A model generated the notes under the pieces. That model had not been told where the DNA came from and searched no databases. It worked only from the letters and a program-made list of their open reading frames with translations. From the NCBI GenBank assembly GCA_023229045.1, contig JALOAB010000059.1:1-10077 (forward strand): a DNA stretch of 10,077 nt, in the 5' to 3' direction. The translations under genes and the position numbers were made by a program. This document shows, piece by piece, positions 1 through 6,763 of this stretch (position 1 is the first letter of the stretch; every line of letters starts with the position of its first letter). The stretch is from Fidelibacterota bacterium. Lineage in GTDB: Bacteria; Fidelibacterota; UBA2242.

Positions 1-196
1 CTTCATAAAAATTCTCCTGTCTGACTGTTTTACCATTGAGTATCCGCTCTATTCTTTCCGCTCTGCTCTTGCTACACACAGGGTCAACGCCCTCAGATTC
101 TGCCCAGACTTGAAAGAAAGATGGGCGAGAATTAATCTTAGTGACAAGCTCTGGAGGCCTATGGCACAAATCAATTTCTCCACCCAATGGCTTCAT
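1..196 (-). CDS. Partial unrecognised ORF, 3' end beyond left edge
   Basis: An open frame runs from an ATG at 194-196 off the left edge, 65 codons with no stop. The same frame stays open upstream, through a GTG at 227-229. The peptide has a mixed, protein-like composition, including the stretch RAERIERILNGKTVRQENFY, but I do not recognise a family. No convincing Shine-Dalgarno site precedes either start. The opposite strand is also open here (2-268), so the coding strand is not certain; I prefer minus because its peptide has a more ordinary balance of charged residues and it matches the strand of the upstream gene. Arg codons AGA and AGG are frequent, unlike the neighbouring genes by eye. It could be a degraded or recently acquired gene. 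Confidence 0.35.
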   Translation of the reverse strand, partial: MKPLGGEIDLCHRPPELVTKINSRPSFFQVWAESEGVDPVCSKSRAERIERILNGKTVRQENFYE

Positions 197-246
197 ATTG
201 CTAATTTCTTTATTGCTTATTTTACTCACAACCAAACGTACAAGTT

Positions 247-315
247 CGCAGAGGTCGCAGAGAAATAATAATTTTTTAATTTTGAAATTACTCCGCGTTC
301 TCAGCGATCTCAGCG
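247..315. repeat. Imperfect inverted repeat of CGCNGAG units
   Basis: The left arm (247-264) reads CGCAGAGGTCGCAGAGAA. The reverse complement of the right arm (298-315) reads CGCTGAGATCGCTGAGAA. They match at 15 of 18 positions. Each arm is itself two near-copies of a CGCNGAG unit spaced 9 bases apart. The 33-base spacer is very AT-rich. The element begins 14 bases beyond the ubiA-family stop codon, in transcription direction. Repeats of this style (runs of CGCAGAG or CTCTGCG) occur as dispersed elements in many unrelated bacterial genomes and often produce spurious ORF calls. No run of T follows the structure, so a terminator role is not well supported. Confidence 0.6.
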
Positions 316-328
316 GTTTATTTCTTTC

Positions 329-1234
329 TTAAAAAGCTGCATCTAAGTAGATCGAAATAATGTATACAAACAGCGTGGCATGCACAAGCGGTAAGGCTTT
401 TAGCGCCGAATCCGGCGTTTTCTTTGACCACATAATCAGGTTAGCGATGATCAAAAGGCCGAATCCGATCGCGAAACCGAATCTGGCAATTGAGCCCAGC
501 TCGCCCAGAAAAATAATCGCCGTCACGAAGTGTAGCACAGTAAAACCGGCATTCCACCAGAGCGTGCCTTTGATACCGTAAAGCGTGGTAATCGTGTTTA
601 CCTTTCGGGCTTCGTCATTTTTAATATCGACCAGGTCGTTGACCCCAAGATGTATTAGAGCAAAAGGATAGAAGAACAGGAAGTAGAGCAGGCAGGTTTG
701 ATCTAAATGACCATGCACGAGATAACCGACGACCGGAAAAAGCGCGAAATCCATGCGTCCAAGAATCTGTGCCCAGGGAAATTTCTCCTTCCGTTTTTTT
801 AAGTTGTAAAACGATTCCAGCCCATAAGTGATCGGCATAAAGAGATAGACATACCAGCGATGCGGCGACGGTAAAAGGGCAATCAAAACAATCGTAATCA
901 CCAGCAGAACACCGTCGAAAATTAAAGCGCTACGGTAATTAATATAACCCGACGGCAGAGGCCGCTCGCCGAATGGTCGCCAGTAGCGGGTTAGTTTATC
1001 GCGTTCGACGTCCTTCTCGTCAATTTTGTGATCGAGGATGTCATTCCAGACCATGCCGGTCTCAAAGCCGAACAGCCCGATCAATCCAGCCAGAATTAGA
1101 GTTCTCCAGGAAAATCCACCGTAATTTTGAAAAGCCAACACCAGTCCTGAGATAAAAAACAATGGCCAGATCGGCGCAAAATGGGCGCGGGTAAGATCAA
1201 GATAAGATTTAACTATTGATTTAGATACGGTCAT
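329..1234 (-). CDS. UbiA-family prenyltransferase
   Basis: Predicted integral inner-membrane prenyltransferase, 301 residues, the usual UbiA-family length. Both Asp-rich motifs that bind Mg2+ and prenyl diphosphate are present: NDILDHKID at 64-72 (N64, D65, D68, D72) and NDLVDIKND at 199-207. An RPLPSG segment at 91-96 follows the first motif, as in many family members, and TLYGIKG (217-223) follows the second. About eight hydrophobic helices cover the rest. The start at 1232-1234 is preceded by GGGGGA (1239-1244) with a 4-base spacer. The acceptor cannot be read from sequence: a quinone ring, a glycerophosphate or another acceptor is possible, and no quinone genes lie nearby. It follows the polyamine genes on the same strand after an 81-base gap with a hairpin. 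A weak promoter-like pair, TTGATC (1271-1276) and GACAAT with 17 bases between, sits in that gap. Confidence 0.88.
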   Translation of the reverse strand: MTVSKSIVKSYLDLTRAHFAPIWPLFFISGLVLAFQNYGGFSWRTLILAGLIGLFGFETGMVWNDILDHKIDEKDVERDKLTRYWRPFGERPLPSGYINYRSALIFDGVLLVITIVLIALLPSPHRWYVYLFMPITYGLESFYNLKKRKEKFPWAQILGRMDFALFPVVGYLVHGHLDQTCLLYFLFFYPFALIHLGVNDLVDIKNDEARKVNTITTLYGIKGTLWWNAGFTVLHFVTAIIFLGELGSIARFGFAIGFGLLIIANLIMWSKKTPDSALKALPLVHATLFVYIISIYLDAAF

Positions 1235-1278
1235 TTAATCCCCCAACGAATTGTCGAAAAATAAGTCTATTTGATCAA

Positions 1279-1307
1279 AAAATCCAAGTTAAAATAACCT
1301 GGATTTT
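1279..1307 (-). terminator. AT-rich hairpin between the DHS-like and UbiA genes
   Basis: AAAATCCA (1279-1286) pairs perfectly with TGGATTTT (1300-1307). After one A-C mismatch, GTTA (1288-1291) pairs with TAAC (1295-1298) around an AAA loop. On the minus strand the distal arm ends in six T, as in a weak intrinsic terminator. It lies 9 bases past the stop of the DHS-like gene. The stem has few G-C pairs, so termination is probably partial. Because the arms carry both A and T tracts, it could in principle work in either direction. Confidence 0.45.
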
Positions 1308-1315
1308 GTGAGTAT

Positions 1316-2335
1316 TTAAATGAATAAGTCGCTGAAGCGCGCTGACGGACGTTTCTTCCAGTTGCCCTGGTGATAAGCATAACTGACTAAGAGCGGCATA
1401 GTCAAGGTAGCTTCGCCGTAAACCATCTGTTCGTATTTGGTATCGACTTTGCCCCACGAACTGGCTTCCTTGAGGGTCGAACCGGAAAGACCGCCGTCGC
1501 GTTCGTCGGCTACGGTCAACTGCACGGCGTACTTGTGCATTGGTTTTTCAACACCGAGCACATCGGTAGCCACGACCACGTCCTGAGTGAAATTTTTCGG
1601 TACGCCGCCGCCAATCATCAGAATACCGGTTTCTTCGGCGGCGACTTTTATTTTGGTCAGTTCGAGAAAATCGCGGGCGGAATCGATCGTAACCATCGCA
1701 TCTTTGCGATTCCACTGGTGATGAATCAGCCCGAAACCAGCCGAACAATCGGAAAAAGCCGGCACGAAAATCGGCACGCCTTTTTTGTAAGCCGAATAGA
1801 CGACTGATTTTTCGGTTTTAATCCCAACTCGCTCGAGGTATTTGCCCATTTCCCAGATAAATTCACGCGAAGAGAAAGGACGCGGCGGCAGAGAATTGGC
1901 AACTTCGGCAACGGTCATATCGCAGATCCGCAATTCGTCTTCATCGATATAAGTATCATATATACGATCAATAGCCAATTCGCGTAAATCGTTGTCATCA
2001 ATAAAGGGAGTGCCGATATAATGTTTGAAGCCGAGCGCTTCGAAGAAATCCTGATCGACGATCAAGGCGCCGGTCGAAACGATCGCATCCACCATGTTGT
2101 TTTCGACCATATCAGCCACGACATCTTTCAATCCGGCGCTGAAAATCGAACCGGCTAATGTCAAAATGACCTTACATTTTTCATCTTTAAGCGCCCGGTC
2201 GTAGATGTCCGCCGCGGTCGCCAGATTGCGCGCCTGGAACGCCATTGCACTATAAGCTTTAAGGATCGGTCGAGCGTCGAATGATTTTATATCAATGTGT
2301 TCAACTATGTTTTTAAGATAAGCTTTCTTGCTCAT
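1316..2335 (-). CDS. Deoxyhypusine synthase-like polyamine enzyme (SpeY-type)
   Basis: Cytosolic, NAD-dependent aminobutyl-transfer enzyme of the deoxyhypusine synthase (DHS) superfamily, 339 residues. Visible family signatures are LAGSIFSAGL (60-69), STGA (87-90), IGGGVPKNF (241-249) and SSWGKV (292-297). K296 in the WGK motif matches the Lys that forms the enzyme-imine intermediate (K329 in human DHS). E290 and W294 match other active-site residues, but the human KHH motif is KNF here and human D316 aligns with L283. Bacteria lack eIF5A, so protein hypusination is not expected; members of this bacterial group are thought to make free polyamines such as homospermidine. The start is fixed by AAAGGAG (2344-2350), 8 bases before ATG, and the start shares one base with the speB stop (TAATG), implying coupled translation. 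The family is sure, the exact product is not. Confidence 0.88.
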   Translation of the reverse strand: MSKKAYLKNIVEHIDIKSFDARPILKAYSAMAFQARNLATAADIYDRALKDEKCKVILTLAGSIFSAGLKDVVADMVENNMVDAIVSTGALIVDQDFFEALGFKHYIGTPFIDDNDLRELAIDRIYDTYIDEDELRICDMTVAEVANSLPPRPFSSREFIWEMGKYLERVGIKTEKSVVYSAYKKGVPIFVPAFSDCSAGFGLIHHQWNRKDAMVTIDSARDFLELTKIKVAAEETGILMIGGGVPKNFTQDVVVATDVLGVEKPMHKYAVQLTVADERDGGLSGSTLKEASSWGKVDTKYEQMVYGEATLTMPLLVSYAYHQGNWKKRPSARFSDLFI

Positions 2336-3207
2336 TATAAGGACTCCTTTGCGTAAATCATACTTAGGGTGCGATAAATTAACTTGGCCGTCAGAAAATC
2401 CGGGGCTTTATCCGCGGGATTAGGCAGTAGCTCATTGACATCCAGACCAACGATTCGCTTCTTTTGATTGACGTGAGAGATGACATTCATAACATCATAC
2501 CAACCCAGACCGCCCGGTTCGGGGGTACCGGTGGATGGGAAAACCGCCGGATCGAAGACATCCAAATCGATGGTAAGATAAACGTTTTCGGTCAGGTTGT
2601 CGCAGATTTTATCGAAGATTTTTGGTGAATTGTGGAACTCGTGCGCGCAAACGATGCGTTTTTTATCGAGTCGTGCTAACTCACTGACGTCCATACTGCG
2701 AATGCCGACTTGCATTATCGGGGAGAATTCCCGGATACGCGCCATGACGCAGGCATGATTGTAACGACTGTGTTCGTACTCATCGCGCAGATCGGAGTGA
2801 GCATCAAGTTGCAATACCGATAAATTCGGGAAATGGCGGCTATGCGCCTGAACTAAGCCAATCGAGATTGAGTGTTCGCCACCGATTCCGACTACGAATT
2901 TTCCATCGGCGAGAAGCCGGCTGGTTTTTTCGGCAACCTTTGTAACCAGATCCTCCGGTTTTTTGGGACATTCAAGAGGTGGTAGAGTAGTAATGCCTTG
3001 CCGATAAACTTCCGAGTCGGTTTCAATATCGTAAAGCTCCATATTAGCGGAAGCGGCGATTAAGGCTTTAGGTCCTTTGGCGGCGCCTTTCTGCCAGGTA
3101 GCGGTCCCGTCGTAGGGAATCGGAAAAATGGCGATCCGTGATGGAGGATACAGAGAATATTCCGGCTCGAGCGCGCCGAAAGCTCCGGATGAAAGGGATG
3201 TCGGCAT
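2335..3207 (-). CDS. speB: Agmatinase / arginase-family ureohydrolase (SpeB)
   Basis: Cytosolic Mn-dependent ureohydrolase of 290 residues, most likely converting agmatine to putrescine and urea. The three metal-binding motifs are intact: GGEHS (109-113), DAHSD (135-139) and DLDVFDP (214-220). A conserved His follows at 151, and E259 lies in LDVNELLP. Overall length and the GTPEPGGLGW segment (227-236) fit agmatinases better than classic arginases, though arginase or another guanidino-hydrolase cannot be excluded by eye. The start lies 13 bases after speD with no clear Shine-Dalgarno site (upstream is TCTGAAATAAACT), so translation may be coupled to speD. Its stop overlaps the next gene by one base. 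With speD beside it, a polyamine role is strongly supported. No arginine decarboxylase to supply agmatine is present in the window. Confidence 0.9.
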   Translation of the reverse strand: MPTSLSSGAFGALEPEYSLYPPSRIAIFPIPYDGTATWQKGAAKGPKALIAASANMELYDIETDSEVYRQGITTLPPLECPKKPEDLVTKVAEKTSRLLADGKFVVGIGGEHSISIGLVQAHSRHFPNLSVLQLDAHSDLRDEYEHSRYNHACVMARIREFSPIMQVGIRSMDVSELARLDKKRIVCAHEFHNSPKIFDKICDNLTENVYLTIDLDVFDPAVFPSTGTPEPGGLGWYDVMNVISHVNQKKRIVGLDVNELLPNPADKAPDFLTAKLIYRTLSMIYAKESL

Positions 3208-3220
3208 AGTTTATTTCAGA

Positions 3221-3610
3221 CTATGAATGTTGTGGAAAATCTTCGCCGCGTTCCTTAACATACCATTTAGGAGATCGACTTTTAAAATAATCAATGATAT
3301 ACTCCCGCGCCATATCCACGTCAAACGTTTTGCATGAAAACAGATCGACAAATACAAATTTTTTCCTTGGATACGTGTGCAGGGAGATGTGGCTTTCGGC
3401 GATGATCACTACTCCCGTAATACCTTCATCACCCGGAAAACGCCCTTCGTACCAGAAGACGTTCGGTTGGGTAATTTTGGTCATGCCAATTTTGGGGGGG
3501 AGTTCGTTTAAAAGTTTGAAGCAAGCTTCGAGACTGTCTAATACTGCTGAATCACAGTCATTCAAATCCAGCATTAAGTGGGGTCCATAGCCATACTTGA
3601 TTTTTGCCAT
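3221..3610 (-). CDS. speD: S-adenosylmethionine decarboxylase proenzyme (SpeD)
   Basis: Pyruvoyl-dependent enzyme that decarboxylates SAM to supply aminopropyl groups for spermidine-type polyamines. Counting from the ATG at 3608-3610 gives 129 residues, normal for the short bacterial and archaeal class. The self-cleavage site is ESH: cleavage between E72 and S73 would turn S73 into the pyruvoyl group. H78 (in HISLHTYP) and C93 (in VDLFSC) fit the processing and proton-donor residues of the Thermotoga enzyme. HTYPRKK replaces the usual HTWPE or HTYPE, so Arg stands where Glu is common. The frame extends 21 codons upstream to 3673, but those residues do not fit the family, and GGAGGG at 3621-3626 points to the inner start. 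It is first in the operon speD-speB-DHS-like. Confidence 0.92.
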   Translation of the reverse strand: MAKIKYGYGPHLMLDLNDCDSAVLDSLEACFKLLNELPPKIGMTKITQPNVFWYEGRFPGDEGITGVVIIAESHISLHTYPRKKFVFVDLFSCKTFDVDMAREYIIDYFKSRSPKWYVKERGEDFPQHS

Positions 3611-3620
3611 TTCGCATAAA

Positions 3621-3626
3621 CCCTCC
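3621..3626 (-). promoter_or_regulatory. Ribosome binding site deciding the speD start
   Basis: GGAGGG on the minus strand lies 10 bases before the ATG at 3608-3610. It supports the 129-residue product over the in-frame ATG at 3673, which has no Shine-Dalgarno site. An in-frame ATG at 3626-3628 overlaps the site itself and is unlikely to be used. The spacing is a little longer than ideal. Confidence 0.6.
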
Positions 3627-3702
3627 ATTAATGAGTTAATCACAACATCACAGGTCAAACCGACAGAAAACATCGTTTTGAACGACTGTAAAAAAACGCG
3701 CT

Positions 3703-3730
3703 ATTATACGGTATTTTTTTAATATTTCAA
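3703..3730 (-). promoter_or_regulatory. Sigma70-type promoter of the polyamine operon
   Basis: On the minus strand, TTGAAA (3725-3730) and a perfect TATAAT (3703-3708) are separated by 16 bases of AT-rich DNA. Transcription would begin near 3695-3697, giving a leader of about 85 bases before the speD ATG. This is the best promoter match noticed in the window. Confidence 0.65.
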
Positions 3731-3754
3731 ACAAAAAATAATTTGCAACGCTTC

Positions 3755-3771
3755 CCGTCAATTTCCGACGG
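3755..3771. promoter_or_regulatory. Inverted repeat in the divergent intergenic region
   Basis: CCGTC (3755-3759) and GACGG (3767-3771) form a 5-base inverted repeat with a 7-base spacer. It lies between the speD promoter and tetR. Many TetR proteins bind such sites near their own gene, so it is a candidate operator, but the arms are short and a second copy was not found. Confidence 0.2.
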
Positions 3772-3828
3772 AGAAATGACTGACTGAAATATGATAGATG
3801 GCACAAATTAGCTCTTGACTTTAATCTC

Positions 3829-3834
3829 TATAAT
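3829..3834 (+). promoter_or_regulatory. Possible -10 element of the tetR/export operon
   Basis: A perfect TATAAT lies 17 bases before the tetR ATG. No good -35 box is found at the right distance: TTGACT (3815-3820) is only 8 bases upstream. If used, the leader would be only about 10 bases long. This might suit a weak or activator-dependent promoter. Confidence 0.3.
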
Positions 3835-3851
3835 TTTTAAAATGGAAACGC

Positions 3852-4481
3852 ATGAAACAATATACGTTTCCAGCGGGTGAAGAGACCAAAACCAAACTGG
3901 CGCCGGCTATCGCCTATGCCCGCCAGTTTATCCTGGCTAACGGCACCCGCACGCTGAACCTTGATCAGCTAGCCAGCGATCTGCACATTGCCAAGAAAAC
4001 TCTCTATAAAGAGTTCCCGACCAAGGAAATATTCATTGAGTATGTGCTGTTCGACATTTACCACGAACTTTTTACCGAAAGCCGCGCCGTGCAATTGGAT
4101 CCAAAAGATCCGCTAAGATGTTTTTACGAATTGATGAATGTGCTCTTCCGCCACTTTTCGCGCTTAAATTCGCGAACCGTTCTGGATGTCAAACTTTTTT
4201 TTCCGCGGGTCTGGAAAGAAGTCAAGGAATTTGAACAGGAGATCATCAACCGCATTCTGGATTCTTTTCAAAAAGCGGATGATCTCAACCTGTTAAGAAA
4301 AAAGTTCGATTTGAAATTCACGGCTGATTTTATTTATAAAATGCTTGAGAACACCTTTCAGCCGGAAATTTTAATCAACGCTCCCTACTCAATCGCTGAT
4401 ATGATCAAATTAATTGTCGATATAATCATGAACGGAATTATGGATAAACAATTCACCTTTAATTTCTCGGATGATGAATGA
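3852..4481 (+). CDS. TetR/AcrR-family transcriptional regulator
   Basis: DNA-binding regulator of 209 residues, typical for the family. The N-terminal helix-turn-helix spans roughly 33-57, with TLNLDQLASDLHIAKKTLYK (34-53) followed by FPTKE, the classic TetR pattern in which KKTLYKEF is the recognition region. The rest is mostly helical and hydrophobic, fitting a ligand-binding and dimer domain, but is too divergent to name a ligand. The start is weakly marked (GGAAA 5-9 bases upstream); an ATG at 3842 is out of frame. Its stop overlaps the exporter gene start (ATGA, 4478-4481), so it is the first gene of the export operon and probably controls it, perhaps sensing the exported compound or a related lipid. 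It faces speD across the intergenic region, and control of the polyamine genes is possible but unshown. Confidence 0.88.
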   Translation: MKQYTFPAGEETKTKLAPAIAYARQFILANGTRTLNLDQLASDLHIAKKTLYKEFPTKEIFIEYVLFDIYHELFTESRAVQLDPKDPLRCFYELMNVLFRHFSRLNSRTVLDVKLFFPRVWKEVKEFEQEIINRILDSFQKADDLNLLRKKFDLKFTADFIYKMLENTFQPEILINAPYSIADMIKLIVDIIMNGIMDKQFTFNFSDDE

Positions 4482-6763
4482 TACACAAAATAATTGAATT
4501 CGACCTGAAATATCCACGAACCATTATCGCCGCCTGTATATTATTGACTTTGCTGATGGGCTGGAGTATTCCCCGCATTCAGCTGGAACCGGACACCAAA
4601 GCCCTGATGCCGCAGGATTTCGAAATCATTAATGCCTTGAAGCAGATGGAGGATACTTTTGGTGGCAACGATCTGGTGGTGGTCTCGATTACCTCGGAAA
4701 ATATTTTCTCACCGGCGACGCTTGAGAAAATCGAGGCTATGACAGCCGAAATCGAAATGCTGGCGACGGTTGACCAGGTCGTCTCGATTACGAATGTTCC
4801 GGACGTTATGGGCACTGCCGACGGTTTCGAGGTGCGCGAACTGATTGAGGACTTGCCGACGACCGCATCCCGGATTGATTCACTCAAACATCGCATTGCT
4901 GATAACCGGATGATTTACGGAACTCTAGTTTCGACGGATTTCCAGAAGGCGGGCATTATTGCCTATCTGGATGTCGCCGGACATGAGAACACCGACAGCG
5001 AAATTTACGATACCTTCATGGCGGTCAAGCATAAGTACGAGGGTCCCGAGCAGATTCACATGGCCGGATTGCCATTGACCCGCCGGGAAGTATCCGCTAC
5101 GATGACTTCGGATGTAAAGAAACTTTTTCCATACGGGATAATTCTGATGATCCTGTTGCTGGTTTTTACATTTCACAGCTGGACGGGCGCCTTTTTACCT
5201 TTTACCGTGGTAATAATGTCAATCGTGTTTACGGTTGGACTGATGGTTATGGTAGGGGTGAAGATGACCGTTGTCGAAATGCTGATCCCGGTGATGCTGA
5301 TTGCGATTGCCAATAGCTACAGCATCCAGGTTATAACCCAATATTTCGTAGAGTATTTCAATAATCCGAAAGCCGACAAGGACAATCTTATCCGGCTGAT
5401 TTTGTCTTATCTGACGACTCCGGTGCTGTTGTCCGGCTTCACGACACTGGTGGGATTTCTCAGTCTCCGCTCACACATTTTACCGCCGGCTAAAAATCTC
5501 GGGCTGTTGTGCGCCTGCGGGACGACGATTGCTTATATTTACAGCCTGACATTCATACCCGCCGCGCTGAAACTGCTCGATTACCCGGCAACCCTGAAAG
5601 CCGCCGGTTCGCATCAACGAACGCACCGATTTCTGGAAGGGTGGGGACGCTTTTTTATCCGTTTCCGCAAACCGTTTCTGATTGTCTGCCTGCTGGGAAT
5701 TATCATTGTGTCGACCGGCATAACCCGCATTATCGTTGATACCAATCCGATCGCTTACTGGAAAAAGTCTGCTGAAATTCGCCAGGGCAATGATGTCATT
5801 GACCGGAATTTCGGCGGAAGTTCGACGATTTCCATCCTGGCTACCGGTGACATTAAAAACCCGGCATTTCTGCATAAAATCGACAGCCTTTGCATCTTTC
5901 TGGAAAACCAGCCAGCCGTGACGCGCGCCAATTCGATTGTCGATCTGCTCAAACGCATGAATCAGGCTTTTCATGGCGACAGTCTTCAATACAATGTCAT
6001 TCCGGCGACCAATGAAGAGGTTGCGCAATACCTGTTTCTTTATTCATTGACCGGTGACACGAAAGACCTGGATCGTTTCGTGGATTACGATTATGCCCAG
6101 GCCCAAATTCTGGCGCGGGTGAATGATTCCGGTTCGAAGACTTCCTATAAACTTTACACCGATACAAAAGAGTATATCGTAAAAAACCTCGGAACGGAAA
6201 ACTTCCCGTCGGTTTCCGGAATGGCGCCGCTGATCGGAGTTTTATCTAAATTGGTTGTAGATGGACAAATTCGCAGTCTGGCGCTTTCAATCGTGGCGAT
6301 TTTTATTATTGTGGCGATTGCTTTCCGTTCTGCGATTGCCGGATTGATTTCCATTGTTCCGCTTAGCGCGGCGGTGCTGTGCCTTTTCGGAGTGATGGGA
6401 TATTTCGGTGTTACGCTGAATATGGCTACCGCCCTGATTTCCAGTATCATGATTGGGATTGGAATTGATTACACGATTCATTATTTGTATCGTTTTCGCC
6501 TGGAAGTTCGTAAAGATGGAGATGTCGAACAAGCCGTTATCCGGACGCTGACCACCAGTGGCAAAGGAATTGTCTATAATGCGGTTTCGGTGGTTATCGG
6601 CTTCACGGTGCTGATGCTGTCCGGATTCGAACCGATTTTCTTCTTTGGCTTTTTAATTGTGTTTTCAATTATCGGCTGTCTGTTCGGAGCGCTGACGGTT
6701 TTGCCGACTTTGCTGGTATCAATCAAACCAGCCTTTATCTTTGGGAAAAGGAGTAAACAATGA
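4478..6763 (+). CDS. RND superfamily exporter, MMPL type
   Basis: Inner-membrane transporter of 761 residues with the full duplicated RND layout. One helix (about 15-31) is followed by a periplasmic domain (32-215), five helices (about 217-367), a helix near 398-418, a second periplasmic domain (420-597) and five helices (599-750). The second half carries GIGIDY at 660-665 in its fourth helix, the acidic motif expected for proton coupling. The equivalent place in the first half reads ANSYSI (278-283), with no Asp. The size and lack of a long cytoplasmic tail fit the COG1033-like predicted exporters related to hopanoid and lipid transporters, rather than the larger HAE or heavy-metal pumps; no membrane fusion protein is encoded beside it. 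It overlaps tetR and the next gene by ATGA. A hydrophobic or lipid substrate is inferred from family and context. Confidence 0.9.
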   Translation: MIHKIIEFDLKYPRTIIAACILLTLLMGWSIPRIQLEPDTKALMPQDFEIINALKQMEDTFGGNDLVVVSITSENIFSPATLEKIEAMTAEIEMLATVDQVVSITNVPDVMGTADGFEVRELIEDLPTTASRIDSLKHRIADNRMIYGTLVSTDFQKAGIIAYLDVAGHENTDSEIYDTFMAVKHKYEGPEQIHMAGLPLTRREVSATMTSDVKKLFPYGIILMILLLVFTFHSWTGAFLPFTVVIMSIVFTVGLMVMVGVKMTVVEMLIPVMLIAIANSYSIQVITQYFVEYFNNPKADKDNLIRLILSYLTTPVLLSGFTTLVGFLSLRSHILPPAKNLGLLCACGTTIAYIYSLTFIPAALKLLDYPATLKAAGSHQRTHRFLEGWGRFFIRFRKPFLIVCLLGIIIVSTGITRIIVDTNPIAYWKKSAEIRQGNDVIDRNFGGSSTISILATGDIKNPAFLHKIDSLCIFLENQPAVTRANSIVDLLKRMNQAFHGDSLQYNVIPATNEEVAQYLFLYSLTGDTKDLDRFVDYDYAQAQILARVNDSGSKTSYKLYTDTKEYIVKNLGTENFPSVSGMAPLIGVLSKLVVDGQIRSLALSIVAIFIIVAIAFRSAIAGLISIVPLSAAVLCLFGVMGYFGVTLNMATALISSIMIGIGIDYTIHYLYRFRLEVRKDGDVEQAVIRTLTTSGKGIVYNAVSVVIGFTVLMLSGFEPIFFFGFLIVFSIIGCLFGALTVLPTLLVSIKPAFIFGKRSKQ

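Noticed and set aside
141..332. A 63-codon plus-strand frame across the repeat region
   Set aside because: Its second half is the translated CGCNGAG repeat, a known source of false genes. It overlaps the end of the UbiA gene and has no ribosome binding site.
3294..3590. A 98-codon plus-strand frame
   Set aside because: It is antisense to the conserved core of speD.
3611..3673. speD starting at the ATG at 3673
   Set aside because: The 21 extra residues do not match the family's N-terminus and no ribosome binding site precedes that ATG, while GGAGGG precedes the inner ATG.
3815..3834. TTGACT and TATAAT as a sigma70 promoter pair for tetR
   Set aside because: The spacer is only 8 bases, far below the usual 16-18. 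Only the -10 element is kept, as a weak call.
3842..3881. An ATG at 3842 as an alternative tetR start
   Set aside because: It is out of frame with tetR and reaches a stop after 12 codons.
5480..6028. A 182-codon minus-strand frame
   Set aside because: It lies wholly antisense to the exporter gene, whose helices and motifs prove the plus-strand reading; no ribosome binding site or family match was seen.
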